Notes: a model not told the origin generated them from the sequence alone. 64,000 bases of DNA from Annona cherimola (GCA_030490835.1 CM059971.1:68776224-68840223); one strand, 5' to 3'. Counted from the first letter of the stretch, positions 1 through 11,050 are shown. Numbers and translations are program-made.

Positions 1-129
1 TGCGGTCCAACCACCGGTTCGACGGTTTTTACGGTTTATTTAAATTGAACCGAACCGTATACTATCGAACCGGATTGGGGACCGGTTCCCGGTCGAACCG
101 GCCGGTCCGGTCCGGTTTTAATAACACTG
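1..129. mobile_element. Right end of a hAT-like repeat (cut by window start)
   Basis: The first 129 bases are dense in CCGGT/ACCGG words. Read on the minus strand they begin CAGTGTTATTAAAACCGG, which resembles the CAGTG-type ends of plant hAT elements. The other end lies outside the window, so no TSD can be checked. No coding capacity is visible. The call rests on the end sequence and composition only. Confidence 0.4.
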
Positions 130-233
130 CTCTGGTCCTCCCCACCGGCATGGTAATAAATATAAACAAATTTATAAAAAAAATTAAATACGAAAAAAGA
201 AAAAATAATACAACATGACATGATAGTGATTAA

Positions 234-511
234 GGGTGTCTTTGACAATGAGTATAAACTGTAAAGTTAAAATTTTCAATCTAAAACTTTTCATTTATCA
301 TAACTATCATATTTTTAATCATTTTTCATACTTTCTTATACAACTATCCTACTTTTCAATCATTTTTACACAATTATTCATAAAACTAACTTATCTATTT
401 TAATTTTATACTCTTTACTACTCATCATTACCCCTATTATATTACATCATTTGACAACTTCTACTCTTCAAAACTTTTTATCAAAAGTTTTATCTATTCT
501 CAAACAAACCC
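234..511. mobile_element. Tourist-like MITE (GGGTGTGTTTGG family)
   Basis: A 278-bp AT-rich element starts GGGTGTCTTTGACAATG and ends with a complementary CAAACAAACCC. It is flanked by TAA on the left and TAC on the right, a decayed 3-bp PIF/Harbinger-type duplication. The inner part contains the family word ATGATGTGATATGATAGGGG (here as its complement), which recurs in many copies across this window. Confidence 0.65.
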
Positions 512-1274
512 TACTGTTTGACAAAAGAAAAAACTAAATAGATAAAAAACCCACATTTGCCCAAGTTTTGCTGATTGCATGGGTTCACAAAAGCAAGTTG
601 CACGAAAACCGTGCATTACTGGCCACAATTAATGTTGACAGAAGCGGATATTTGACAGTTTTTTCTCCGTGAAAAACTTATCACCCGAGTTTTGCAATTT
701 ACCAAACATAACCGCCAAACACGCCATAAAGCCTGTTCTACTGGTTCCGCCGAACGTTGGACCGTGAAAATGACAGAACCTGCCGGTCTGGTACAGACTC
801 CAGGCATAGTCGGACCCGTTCGAACTCGTTTTTGTTCTATGCTACCTCCATTTCTATGTAATACTTTATTTTGACGTGACATTATTTTTCAGTTTATTGG
901 ACATATTTAACCCGCTTCTTATGCAAAAGTATAACAATTATACCCAAATTTTCTCAGTTTAGTACAAGGGGCTTGCTAGTTGCTATGATGATACCCCTCT
1001 TCTACTTGACCTTATTTATTTTTTATACCTTTGATAATCCCAGGAAAATCCAATTTATTAGGTTTAACGTCATTTATATAAATATGTAAAATCAACAAAA
1101 TAAAATAACTGATAGTAAATATCAATTTTAAAATTATATTAAAACATTTAAATTACCCAAAATATTATTAATATGTTAATAAATGATTTTATAAAGTATG
1201 AATAATATTCGAACGGGAAATTTGATAGCTGCTGTGGCTGAATTTACAGCCGGTAGTAGCCCCATGTGCTGTTG
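512..1274. other. Unassigned intergenic stretch
   Basis: Mostly AT-rich. Positions 600-860 are closer to balanced base composition and hold short overlapping ORFs on both strands that match nothing I recognise. I see no splice-supported coding exon here. Confidence 0.5.
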
Positions 1275-1482
1275 CCTTTTTTTTTTTTTGTTTTTGTTTC
1301 CCCCCGAACAGAACAAACTTAGTTGATTGCAATCTGAACATCAATACACATGAGATCAACAATGGTCGGGGGAGGGTCCCCTTCCCAAACCCGCTCCCTT
1401 TCCTCTAATAACAGGCCCTCCTTGGCCAGTCTATGAGCAACCATGTTGCCTTTTCTAAATGGCCAGTCTATCAACAATGCGT
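1275..1482 (-). pseudogene. L1 LINE 3' end: RNase H tail fragment
   Basis: On the minus strand the C-terminal part of a plant L1 ORF2 RNase H-like domain can be read. It contains DWPFRKGNMVAHRLAKEG, matching the usual R.GN.VAH.LAK block, followed by an acidic VWEGDPPP tail typical of the family. A run of T at 1278-1291 (+ strand) is the poly(A) tail of the minus-strand insertion. Only about 50 residues are preserved. Sequence upstream of about 1482 in the same frame does not resemble LINE protein, so the copy is a severely 5'-truncated remnant. No clear TSD was found. Confidence 0.6.
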
Positions 1483-1639
1483 TGTTGCCTTTTGAATTGA
1501 CGGTCAGACACACTGAATGAGTCACTACATTTGGAGCCGATGGGATCTGTGCGGCAGCTACCAACGGCAGCGAATTGGGCGGGTGCCGTGGCCAAGCCAG
1601 GCGTGGATGCTGAGTGACCGCCCACAATGACTCCAATCT

Positions 1640-2593
1640 GAAACGAGGGCCATGCGAATATGCGATTCACCCGTTCTCAATTTGTGAAAAGCTAACCTCA
1701 CTTTACTAAGTTCAATTCTTAGTGCGCCCTACACTCCATATTATCATTTTAGTAAGTTTTAATTTTAGTTCCAAATCGGTTTCTATAATATAAAACAATA
1801 TTTACCTACATTTTCAAAAAAATTCAGAAGTTAATGACATATACATAAAAACCGAACTTGTTTCTTGCTTCAAATCCATAATTTCCTAGGTCGCAAGATT
1901 TATTTGAATGCGAATTGTTCAAGTATTACTATTTTTTATTGAAGTAAAGTATTATTATATTTTAATGCATACGTGAATAAATATTAGCCTTTTTCCTAAT
2001 TTATATATGAACATATCTATTTTTGAGTAAATGTGAGCTGTGTGCATATTGAATTTGGATGAAACTTAGCCTTATTGCTAAACAAATGATGTTAAATTAT
2101 AACAAATAGATTAAATTTTGCATTAATAATCAACATCTTTGAGTGAAGGGGGTTCCATAAAATCACTTTTATGAAGCCTGATTTCATAGAAGCATTCTCT
2201 TAATACAAATCTCATTATATATATATATATATATATATATATACTTATATACATAATTAATTACCTATAAGAGCACTTGTGCAGGATTGGTTCTAGGTAC
2301 TTACTATATCTATCCTATCCATATCCTATTTAAGATATGAGTAATAATTTATTTCTTATTTAGGTACTCATGGTACGTTGCCCAACTGCACGCCCAGCTA
2401 CAATCGAGGAGGGCCTGGTGAAGATGATGATCTTGCCTCAGCGCGCTGGTAATGTAACATGTTCTATACACATGTTGTAGACTAGCCTAAAAAATAACAT
2501 TTGGTAGGTTTGACAGCGGCAGCAGCAGCTAGTAGCGTCACCCAAATTTGAAAGGATCGCTAAATTGTAGGGTTTGCACTGCCTAACTGGCAT
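1640..2593. repeat. Degenerate hAT-like repeat with a TA microsatellite
   Basis: The stretch from about 1740 to 2430 resembles 61270-61640 in word order, for example the block around GAAGTTAATGACATATA and the TTTGAATGCGAATTG block near 1900. A (TA)n microsatellite lies at 2216-2243. No ends or TSD could be fixed, and there is no coding signal. Confidence 0.4.
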
Positions 2594-2608
2594 GTGAGAT
2601 GAATTCTT

Positions 2609-3901
2609 CTTTTTTTTTTATGAAAGGAATAACTTTATCTCAACCCCCTCACTGTTTGAAAAGAGTTCGGTATAGAGTAGTCTACGGAATTCATTGCCAG
2701 AAAATTGTCTATACATATTTTCCTAACAATAGCTTGGGGAGGATTTCCCCACCAGTACATGTGTTCCAAATTAGATATAGAAACCAGATCAGCAAAAGCA
2801 TGGACAACCTTATTCCCTTGTCTTAGAATATGGTGGATCGAGATATGAGTATTTGCTGCAAGAATTGTTCTAATATCAGAAATAATGTGACCCACCGGTG
2901 AGAGAACCTGGTTTTCATTGGTCAGATATGTGCATAAAATAAGCGAGTTTGACTCAATCTGGACAACACGGAGCTTGAGCTGGAGAGCCCAAAGAATGCC
3001 CAACCGAAAAGCATCTGCTTCCATTATAAGAGGCTCCCCCACACCCATCCGTTTCCTACCATATGCAGCAATGAAGTGCCCCCGAGAATCCCTGATAACA
3101 GCTGCAATCCCCGATACACCCCTGTCCAACAAATATCGGGCATCCATATTCATCTTGAAGACACCCTCTGGTGGTTGAGTCCATCTGGGAACAAGGGGAA
3201 GGTCCAAGGCGCTCGCTTGGTCTAGGAGTTTAACCCGTCTCATTTGCTCAATATAATCCCGGCACCACGGGAGAGTGTCCGCAAGCACAGATTGACACCC
3301 CTCAGCCATAAGTTTGTTTCGCAAGTACCATATTCGCCAACAATACACAATGAAGAGGGCTAGCTCCTCACCCCTGCCGTTGGATGCTAAGAATGTAAGA
3401 ATTTCCTTCACCGAGACCTTCGTTAGGCGTGCAGGAACAACTTGCCGAGCTATACTTGCAACACGGGCACACTCCAAAAATAGATGGTTAGCATCCTCAG
3501 CATCCCGCCTGCAAAAAAACACAATGGGGGTCGACATCAACACCTCTGTGAGAAAGATTGTTCAAAGTTGGGAGAGCATCTTTAAATAGTCGCCACGCAA
3601 AGATCAAAATCTTGCTCGGAAGCTTTGTTCTCCAAATGGCCCTATAACAGCTTGAAAGGAGATGATTTTCCCCGTCCATCTTGAGCCACCTTTGTGCCGA
3701 CTTAACTAAGAACTGGCCATTTGCCTAATGCTTTCAGAAGATGCAGTCCTCTTCTTGAATACGGGGGAGGGGAACGAGGCTAATAACCTGCCATCCCACG
3801 TCACCAACAGCTGCCATAACCCTCTCTTTGTTCCATCAATTGGTGCCGTCATCAATAAAGTGGCTAACAAGTACGTCCTCCGGGATGGAATGTGGGAGGG
3901 G
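2609..3901 (-). mobile_element. 5'-truncated L1 LINE insertion with 15-bp TSD
   Basis: The insertion is bounded by the exact duplication GTGAGATGAATTCTT at 2594-2608 and 3902-3916. A T run just inside the left end is the poly(A) tail of a minus-strand retroposon. Only the 3' third of ORF2 is present, which is the usual outcome of incomplete target-primed reverse transcription. The intact TSD makes this one of the better dated and bounded retroposons in the window. Confidence 0.9.
2635..3900 (-). pseudogene. L1 ORF2 C-terminal region (zf-RVT and RNase H)
   Basis: The 302-residue open frame at 2635-3543 (minus) starts inside the C-terminal zinc-binding region of plant L1 polyproteins (FCRRDAEDANHLFLEC). 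It continues into an RNase H fold: FKMNMDARYL carries the first Asp, IMEADAFRLGILWAL the Glu, and HHILRQGNKVVHAFADL the final Asp, while the usual third acidic position reads IESNS. Upstream pieces in other frames at 3497-3679 (WRTKLPSKILIFAWRLFKDALP) and 3706-3900 continue the same protein, so frameshifts separate them. Reverse transcriptase and endonuclease are absent. It is a non-autonomous remnant, not a host gene. Confidence 0.85.
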
Positions 3902-3916
3902 GTGAGATGAATTCTT

Positions 3917-4891
3917 AGTAAGCCTTCATTTGCAGACACCTTACATATGAGAGATGATCTTCTTAGACCGCTTTGAGACGGGGAAATCTCAAATTAGTCT
4001 GAAACCCATATTCTTAGTTTTTAAAAACTTTTAATATCAATATTAACTTTGGTGTATATTATTTATAAATTAAATTTTACTATTTTTGAAAATATAGGAG
4101 TATTATGGTCAGATAATATTGCCTAGCCTGATATTTTTCATTTCAAGAAAAATATGGGTGTTATGATCAGTCTACGGTCGGTCGTAGATGATTATTACGC
4201 CTTATATCTAGGGAAATATTAGAGTGAATTGGAATGAGAACCCATTTGCAACGGACTATATGTACAGTTCATATACACTTTAACATTTTCCTATACATAA
4301 GAATCATTCAAATGCAGATGCAAACAGTTATAAAATGGCCCCTCGTGTATTAAAGGTAATAATATATTATATAATCATTTATCTAAATAAAAATTATATT
4401 TAAAACAGTTTAGAGGCTGAAAATACAACTTTGAAATTGATAATTAATTATGTTCAATTATTTTATTATATTAATTTTGCACCATTTTAATACAAAGTCA
4501 TATACATATACAATTTGGATGAAAATTAATATGTCACTGAAGTAAATAAATTTTGAATACGGTAGATGTGGATAGCTGTTAGTTTCATGACAATTGAGCC
4601 CCATTTACAATGGATTGCAAGTGTAATGAGTATGCACTTCAGCATTTCCTTATATATATTCCATTTGTTCTCCCTCAGCTTCTCTTTCCAAATGGGTAAT
4701 TTAGGCATTTGGAAAAAATTTACAGTTGCGTTCTACATTTTATGGAATTTAATGGAGCATTAATTCTAGCAAAACCACATAGATATAAATGCTATTTCAT
4801 TAAAATAGTGATAATTTCCATTTTGCCTACACTATGTAGATAAGAATATAAAAAGCATCGAAACAATAATGGAAACCTCAAGGTAATGATT
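3917..4891. other. Unassigned AT-rich stretch
   Basis: No exon-like reading frame. A short palindromic motif, CTACGGTCGGTCGTAG, lies near 4171-4186 and resembles the ACGACCGGTC ends of the foldback elements elsewhere in the window, but I could not define an element around it. Blocks at 4240-4340 and 4570-4740 show weak mutual similarity. Confidence 0.4.
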
Positions 4892-4909
4892 AAAAGTAGG
4901 GTACTAAGG

Positions 4910-5078
4910 TCTTTGTCTTAGATCATTAAACTTGGTGGGAAAACCCCCCTCAAGTCATTCTTGGGAAAATTTATACAGACAATTTTTTGGTAATGAATTG
5001 CTTGGATTACTCTTATCCGAACCCTTTTCTCATGGAAAGGGGGTCGGGTTAGAGTAATTTCTTTTATCAAAAAAAAAG
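4910..5078 (+). mobile_element. Short poly(A) retroposon (SINE or L1 3' stub)
   Basis: About 168 bp ends in TTTTATCAAAAAAAAAG and is flanked by a long near-identical duplication, AAAAGTAGGGTACTAAGG at 4892-4909 and AAAAGTAGGATACTAAGG at 5079-5096. This is the signature of target-primed retroposition. I see no clear tRNA-like A and B boxes, so it may be the 3' untranslated end of an L1 rather than a SINE. Confidence 0.75.
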
Positions 5079-5323
5079 AAAAGTAGGATACTAAGGTGGT
5101 TAAAATATATCCAAAGGATAAAAGAATGGAGTGTGGATATTTTTTCCCATATTAGCACTTCTGACCTCACAGCAAATGCACCATGTAAAAGTAAAAAATT
5201 ATATTTTTACATATCTCTGGGTATAATTTATCATCCTAACCACTTAAACAATAATATAATTTAGCATCTCAACTACTATATTATTAACAGGCTCAATCTA
5301 GTGCAGAGTAAGTACTCTGCATT

Positions 5324-5634
5324 ATCAAGTCGCTATGGTACGAAGTTTTCTCCACATGTGAGAGACTTCGATTCGAATCGGGTCTACAACATTTTTACAT
5401 GGATTTCAGCAGAAATACTTGGTACGTGGTGCGTTATTTTCCTATTTTTTGTGAGAGCATCCATCAGTTGCCACAGGAACAAAAAGACAAAAATATTGGT
5501 AAGATATTTATAGAATATTGTTAGTAAAAAATTGTAAGAGTGTATAGAATATTGTTAGTAAATTGTAAGAATGTCTCGGGCATTTGAATGTGGTATTAGT
5601 TGAGATGATAAAGTATAAGCATATCTATAAAAAA
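5324..5634 (+). mobile_element. tRNA-derived SINE with 14-bp TSD
   Basis: A 311-bp insertion is flanked by exact AAGTACTCTGCATT repeats at 5310-5323 and 5635-5648. Near its 5' end it has CGATTCGAATCGGG, a good RNA polymerase III B box, and it ends in CTATAAAAAAA. The order (A-box region, B box, tail) and the TSD identify a SINE in the plus orientation. It differs in sequence from the SINE at 8783-9081. Confidence 0.75.
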
Positions 5635-5648
5635 AAGTACTCTGCATT

Positions 5649-6397
5649 GCCATTTTCGAAAAATCTTTTTTGACTTTTTCATTACTAATATGTGGGCTTA
5701 AACATGTATTTCTTACATATAAGATTTACTAATTTTTGGAGAATGTTTAATATTTATTTTTTAAGATTAAAAATTAGAAAATCAATCGTTTTGAGCTTAA
5801 ATATTTATTTTTTGTTTTCAATATTAAATCTTCTCCAAAAATTATAAAATTTATTATTTAAAAATACATATTTGGGCTCACATATTAATTTTTAAAAATA
5901 AAAAATTAAAAAAGGGTTAAAGCAAACGTTTGCATTGCACTATAAGAAAAGAATGTGTCACTATAATTTGCTACATATGACTAAAATTAAAATTGTCTGC
6001 TAAGCCTACACATATTTGGCTGTTTGTAGATGCAATAGGATGTGTTTGTTTAGAGGATAATAAAAATTAAAAAATTAGATTGTAAAAGCCAACATGCAAC
6101 TACTCTGTTTTTTATTTTTATCCTTATATTCCAATTATTTATGATATTTTTCAATTAATTTCTTGCATCTTCCCATACAACTAAATTATTTATTTTTCTT
6201 TATTCTCGCTTTAATCATTCCATTTTCATTCTCCATATTGATTTTTTTTTGTTGCTTTAATTCATTTTGATGCTCAAGTAGCAATTTCATATTCTATTTT
6301 TTATGCTAAATTAATAACTATTTTAACTACCACACTTTAGTTTTTCATATTTTTAAATAATTGTCTTATTTAAGTTAACTCTGTGTTTTTTACTCTA
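5649..6397. other. Unassigned AT-rich stretch
   Basis: Contains a short inverted-repeat pair around 5700-5900 (TTACTAATTTTTGGAGAATG against its complement) and, at 6085-6270, a T-rich block resembling 57320-57480 and the complement of 42240-42420. Probably old MITE material; no coding signal. Confidence 0.4.
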
Positions 6398-6690
6398 GGT
6401 TATGTTTATTTCAAGATAAAACTTTTCATCTGAAACTTTTTAATTTGAAAATTTTCTTTCACTACAATTATTCTATTTTTTAATTACTTCTTTACATCTT
6501 CCAGTACAAACAACGTTATTTTTCAATTATTTTTTGACAATTACACATACAACTAATTTATTTATTTTAATTCTATTCTCTTTATTCTTTATCATTAGAT
6601 CTATCATATCACATTATTTTTTTCTCATTTCAAAAACTTTTATACAATAAACTTTTCATTAAAAATTTTTATCACTTGCGAAACACACTT
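6398..6690. mobile_element. Tourist-like MITE copy
   Basis: Starts GGTTATGTTTATTTCAAG and ends GCGAAACACAC, with the characteristic run through CTTTTCATCTGAAACTTTT and the TTTATTTTAATTCTATTCTC block. The ends are diverged from the consensus GGGTGTGTTTGG and no exact TSD remains. Confidence 0.55.
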
Positions 6691-7984
6691 ATAGTGTTAG
6701 GAGTAATGAATATTAAATTTTAAAATTAAAATTTATAACGTCATAAACATTTAATGATGATGTCATCGGTTAAAATCGATTCAATTGATTCTAACCAAAC
6801 TAATCCCCTCCCCAATTTAATCACCAGTTCTAACAATATTCAATAGCGAAAAGAAAGTAAAGTGATAAATTTGTAGCAGAGCTAAAAATGTAGGATGATA
6901 ATTGCTATTTTTATCAATGCTCCATAAATAATAAAAATGGGTATAATTTATAGTCGTAATTAATCCTCGAAATACTAAAAATTTTTAATTAAGGGTGGTC
7001 GGTAGTCATCCAAATTGGACAGATAAAAATATGAATTAAGACTAGGGGATTTTCATATAAGTCCCTAAAGTTTAAAAAAAAATTTTGAAGGAGAATTTTA
7101 GAATTTTTTAATAAAGTTTCAAGTTGTACTAGATAGCTTTTAAGATTCGTAAATATGTATTTTGGTCTCTAATTTTAAAAAATGTCAGTTTTGTCCCTCT
7201 AGTTAAGTAATGCTCCCATCTTAACTTTTTGACGTGAAATCTCAAAAATAATATCCTACTAATAAATTTATCCGAACTATAAATGAATTCTGCTGGTTAG
7301 TTTAATGTTTAAAGATTTTTTGTTTCTTCCTTGAAAAGACTATTTAAAATTTAAATTATTTTAAGATATTGGAATCAAAAATGGAATTTTGGTCATTTTA
7401 TATCAAAGTTACTGCGCTTTCTATAATAAAAACTTGTCATTTTTGAAATTGTAAATATAGAAGTTAATAGATAAAAACAAAGCTTTTTAAAATATATCCA
7501 TTACACTTGATCATAATTCCAAATATGCGTACTATATTTCAAAAATCTTAAGTATATCTATTACTTTTCTATTTAATCACAAAAATACCCATTCCATTAA
7601 AGTCCCTTAAGTAAGTTAACCAATACAGGTTTAAATACTAGTCGTATTTTCATAAATGTTCAAAATAAACTTAGTATAAAATAATAAAAGTTAAAATAAA
7701 ATGAAAGGGAATGAAATAAAATCCCTATAATAGCTCCGTGCAATTAAGACAATGATAAATTATGACATTCAAATCTTTAAGTCTAATTTTATATGTGTTG
7801 GGCTTATTAATAATTTCATATATTGGCCAATGACGTTTATTAATATTTGTAATGGAATGAGCATTTTTAAAATTAGATACAAAATATAGTAGGTGTATTT
7901 GGAAATTTTGAAATGGAGTAGATATTTTTAGGATTAGAATAAAACATAATTAGTGTATTTGAAAAAAGCCTATAAAAATATTAA
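6691..7984. other. Unassigned, repeat-like AT-rich stretch
   Basis: No coding frame. The part from about 7480 to 7975 resembles 63160-63570, both containing ATTCAAATCTTTAA-like blocks and ending in AAAAGCC, which suggests an old MITE family with ends near GGCTTTTT. Its boundaries could not be fixed. Confidence 0.35.
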
Positions 7985-8236
7985 GGCTTGTTTGGCTACC
8001 TTAAAAATTTTCTAACAAAACTTTTAAATATAAAACTATTTAATCTTTATAATTATCATATTTTTAGTTATTTTTTCATATTTTCCTATACAACTATCCC
8101 ATTTTTTAATTATACAACTACCCGTACTATTAATTTATTTATGTTAACTTTATTTTCTTTATTTTTTGTTGTTACTCTTGTTGTATTATATTATATTTTA
8201 TATTTTAATAAATTTTACACCAAAAAACTTTCATTT
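7985..8236. mobile_element. Tourist-like MITE copy
   Basis: Begins GGCTTGTTTGGCTACC after TTAA and runs through the family's inner blocks to CAAAAAACTTTCATTT. Its right terminal repeat is missing because the next copy begins immediately at 8239. The ORFs over it are low-complexity, Phe/Tyr/Leu-rich translations and not genes. Confidence 0.55.
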
Positions 8237-8238
8237 AA

Positions 8239-8714
8239 GGGTGTTTTTGTTTTGCTCGACAATTTTTCAATCAAAACTTTTTAATTTAAAACTTTTTACT
8301 TTTCATAACTACACATTTTTGGTGACAAGATTTGCAACAAAAAAATCCGTTGCTTCTTTATTACCATCTCCTCCTTTTGTAAGTGTCTTAACTTTTCTTT
8401 AGCAACGGATGTTTTCTTTTAATTTGTTGCCATTGACTACATGTGATAACGCATTGGCAACAAATATTGCAACAAAAAAATTTGTTGCCAATAGCAGCTA
8501 TTAGCAACAAAAATTTTGTTGCTATCAACCAAATTTGTTGCAGTGTATCTATATAATTATTTTATTTTTAATAATTTTTACACAACAATCAATACAACTA
8601 ACTTATTTATTTTAAATTTATTTATTTTACTCCTCATTATTATCCCTATTATTTCACATTATTTTATCTTATTTAAAAAACTTTTATATCAAAAACTTTC
8701 CCAACGTGCTTGTT
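8239..8714. mobile_element. Tourist-like MITE split by a CACTA-like MITE
   Basis: Left half 8239-8311 begins GGGTGTTTTTGTTTTGC. The right half 8546-8714 continues the same consensus (TATAATTATTTTATTTTTAAT onward) to CAACGTGCTTG. The two halves rejoin as one element when 8312-8545 is removed, showing a later insertion into it. Confidence 0.6.
8312..8545. mobile_element. CACTA-like MITE
   Basis: A 234-bp block starts CAC and ends GTTGCAGTG, that is CACTGCAAC read from the other strand, as in CACTA elements. It is built from GCAACAAA/TTTGTTGC words facing each other (about six copies), making it largely self-complementary. No clean 3-bp TSD was seen. It lies inside a Tourist-like MITE, so it is the younger insertion. 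Confidence 0.45.
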
Positions 8715-9240
8715 TAATTTAAAACTCGTTAAAATAAATTTTTTAATCTAAAATTTTTAATTTTCTACCATTGTCCTATTTTTTTTTTATGGTTTATATT
8801 TACATACATCTCAACACATATTACATTGTAGTTCTGAAACATTCTTACAAACAAGGAGATACATAACTCCTCTAAAGAAATTTGGAGACACAGCTCCACT
8901 AAAGAATTAGGAAGAACAACTTCTATCCAGCCCAAGAGAGACAACAGCTCCCACTTTACCTCAAAGGGAGACCACAACTCCCACACCATTTTTTTCCGGG
9001 CCGAAATCCCCATGTGGGATTCGAACCCACTACGTGCTCTAAGGGGCCCAACGCCCTTGCCACCTGCGCTAGCCGCAGGTGACCATTGTCCTATTTTTAA
9101 TTATTCTTTATATTTTTCTATACAATTATGATACTTTTTAATCATTTATATATAATTATTTATGTAACTAACAAATTTATTTTAATTTTATTCTCGTACC
9201 TTTTCATTATTATTCTTACCCTACCACATCATTACAAGCC
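8715..9240. mobile_element. Tourist-like MITE split by a SINE
   Basis: Family sequence flanks the SINE at 8783-9081 on both sides. The left part ends in CTACCATTGTCCTATTTTT and the right part resumes with the same words (as TSD) and runs to ACCACATCATTACAAGCCC. The left end is degenerate. Confidence 0.5.
8783..9081 (-). mobile_element. tRNA-derived SINE with about 15-bp TSD
   Basis: On the minus strand it begins CACCTGCGGCTAGCGCAGG (A-box region GGCTAGCGCAGGTGG). It has a perfect B box GGGTTCGAATCCC about 55 bp in and ends in an A-rich tail. ACCATTGTCCTATTTT occurs at 8767 and again at 9082, giving the TSD. The host sequence on both sides is a Tourist-like MITE. The tRNA-like head is not a functional tRNA gene: it cannot form a full cloverleaf with an acceptor stem. 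Confidence 0.85.
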
Positions 9241-9396
9241 CTGCAAATTTTAGTATTTTGCAATTGCATCCGTACCTCTGCAGATTTTGGGCACTCAGTC
9301 TGTCTCCGTGGTGAGCCGTACGGTACGTGGCGGATTGGCATAGCCACGTACCAATATTGGGGGCCCCGACTCATGTGATCTTATCCAGAAATCCTC

Positions 9397-9738
9397 CGAG
9401 CATGCTCCTGTGCTCCCGTGCTGTATATTATCGGGCGTATACACTTATTCTTTTATTTTTTAAATTTTTTTTTTTTATAAAATTGTTAGCCTAAGTGTAT
9501 TTAACTTATGTATCAATTTTTACTATTTTTAGAGATTTTTAGATATTTATTTTTGATTTTTGAAAATCAGTGGTATTTCTGATTTTCAAAAATAAAAAAT
9601 AAAAATCTAAAATACTCTAAAAATGGTAAAAATTTACACACACATTAAATATACTTAGGCTAATAAGTTTATAAAAAAAATTTTAAAAAAAAATAAAAAA
9701 AATAAGTATATGCGGGTAGGAGCATCATATCAGACGCC
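9397..9738. mobile_element. Mutator-like foldback element, TATGC-end type, 9-bp TSD
   Basis: A 342-bp element is flanked by GAAATCCTC at 9388-9396 and 9739-9747. Inner arms (AGTGTATTTAACTTATGTAT and its partner on the right) form a long hairpin around a centre reading AAAATCAGTGGTATTTCTGATT. Ends are diverged but keep the GGGCGTATACAC / ATATGCGGG motif shared with 62623-63000. The 9-bp duplication is that expected of Mutator-like elements. Confidence 0.75.
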
Positions 9739-9889
9739 GAAATCCTCGGCTACCCGGTAACGCAAATGTTTATCCGCATCACGATTCTACTAGAATGTAT
9801 TCCGTACATGGAAATTAAAGCCTTGCGTTGGAGGAGCGAATGTGGTTAGGAAACGGCATGGCATGCGCTGTGTTATCCACAGGTCCCAG

Positions 9890-10054
9890 TCAGATCCCCA
9901 CGGGCATGAGCTGTTTCATCAATGTGTTTAATAGTCCAAACTGTCCTTCACGACAGTGATTGAGCTGCTTCCCGATTTCGCGCCCTTTGGGCGGTTCGTA
10001 GAGGCCGTCGTGGGTCTCGTGGATTACGTTTTCTAAAGCTTCGTAGAGGGACAT
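9890..10054 (-). CDS. Unrecognised exon-like reading frame (54 codons)
   Basis: The minus strand has an open frame from an ATG at 10052-10054 to TGA at 9890-9892, and the frame is open upstream to about 10083. The product begins MSLYEALENVIHE and contains THDGLYEPPKGREIGKQLNH; it is charged, balanced in composition and unlike the AT-driven ORFs around it, so it may be an exon or a captured piece of a real gene. I do not recognise the family. A GTGGGG at 9895-9900 (minus strand) could act as a splice donor. No neighbouring exon was found. It could also be a fossil or a chance frame. Confidence 0.3.
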   Translation of the reverse strand: MSLYEALENVIHETHDGLYEPPKGREIGKQLNHCREGQFGLLNTLMKQLMPVGI

Positions 10055-10084
10055 CCGTGGGAACTCAGTGTGAAGGACTTCTTC

Positions 10085-10675
10085 TCCAACATATTAACTT
10101 TTAGTTTTATTTTAAAAATCTAACTGCATATATTATTTAAAATATAATTTTAATCATTTATGATAGAAATAATAAAAATCAAATGGGGCTAATTAAAAAT
10201 CATGCATAAAGATATTAGTGGTGTATAATGTTTGTACGACCTGAAATATTATATACATGCATTTTATCTATATGAGTAAAAAAAATCTTTTTTATGTTGA
10301 TAAAATATTTTATTTTAATTTTTATATGCTAAATATATAGTTTTATGATTTTTACTTATTTAGGATCGCACTAATATCTGATATTCCTTTAATTTTTATT
10401 ATAAATAATCAAAATTATATTTTAATTATGAATAATCAAAATTATATTTTAAATTATATGTACGGTAAAGATTTTTTTTGAAAAATAAAAATGCTTAGTT
10501 TTGAGATAGTTACCACGGACATTAGCGACAACAAATTCCCACCCATATTGTTTTCCAAGCTTGGAGGTTCAGGTTTTAAGTATTACGTAAAATAGTGACT
10601 TCGTTATTTTGTTCCTGAAATATATGTTCATGAGATAAATTGTCATCCAAGATAGGTAACACGATAAAAAACACT
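10085..10675. other. Unassigned AT-rich stretch
   Basis: Contains short direct and inverted copies of the word AATCAAAATTATATTTTAA (10130-10460). No coding signal; it may be an old foldback element. Confidence 0.4.
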
Positions 10676-11050
10676 CGTATTTAAAATTTTATTTTGGAAA
10701 AAAAATGAGAATTGAAAAGCGGGAGAAAGAAAAAATTTTCCTTTACTTCTTCACAACTTTTTATATAATCACTTTTTATTAATTATTTATTCACATCTTT
10801 TCATTCAATTAATCTATTTCAACTTATACTCTATTATTATTTATTTCAAAACTTTTCCTAATAAACTTTTTTTCACCATTTTTTCCTACTTGCCAAACAC
10901 GTGTTTGGGAAATAGGACAAAATGAAAATTTTTTGAATTGAACAAAGTGTGATGTGATATGATAGAAAGAAATTATGAGAAAAGGAAAAAAATTTAAAAT
11001 CAATAGAGTAATTACTTGAGAAACGATTGAAAAGTAGAATAATTTTATGA
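10676..11050. mobile_element. Two head-to-head Tourist-like MITE copies
   Basis: The first copy (about 10676-10900) ends CTTGCCAAACAC. The second (10901 onward, to about 11050) starts at once with GTGTTTGGGAAATAGG. The joint makes the palindrome CCAAACACGTGTTTGG. The inner family word GATGTGATATGATAG lies at about 10950. No TSD separates them, so they may share one target site or be a rearranged pair. Confidence 0.55.

Noticed and set aside
7988..8722. Phe/Tyr/Leu-rich membrane-protein-like ORFs
   Set aside because: Translations of AT-rich MITE sequence; the same happens in other copies of the family.
8995..9081. tRNA-like sequence with a B box
   Set aside because: It is the head of a SINE with tail and TSD; no complete cloverleaf.
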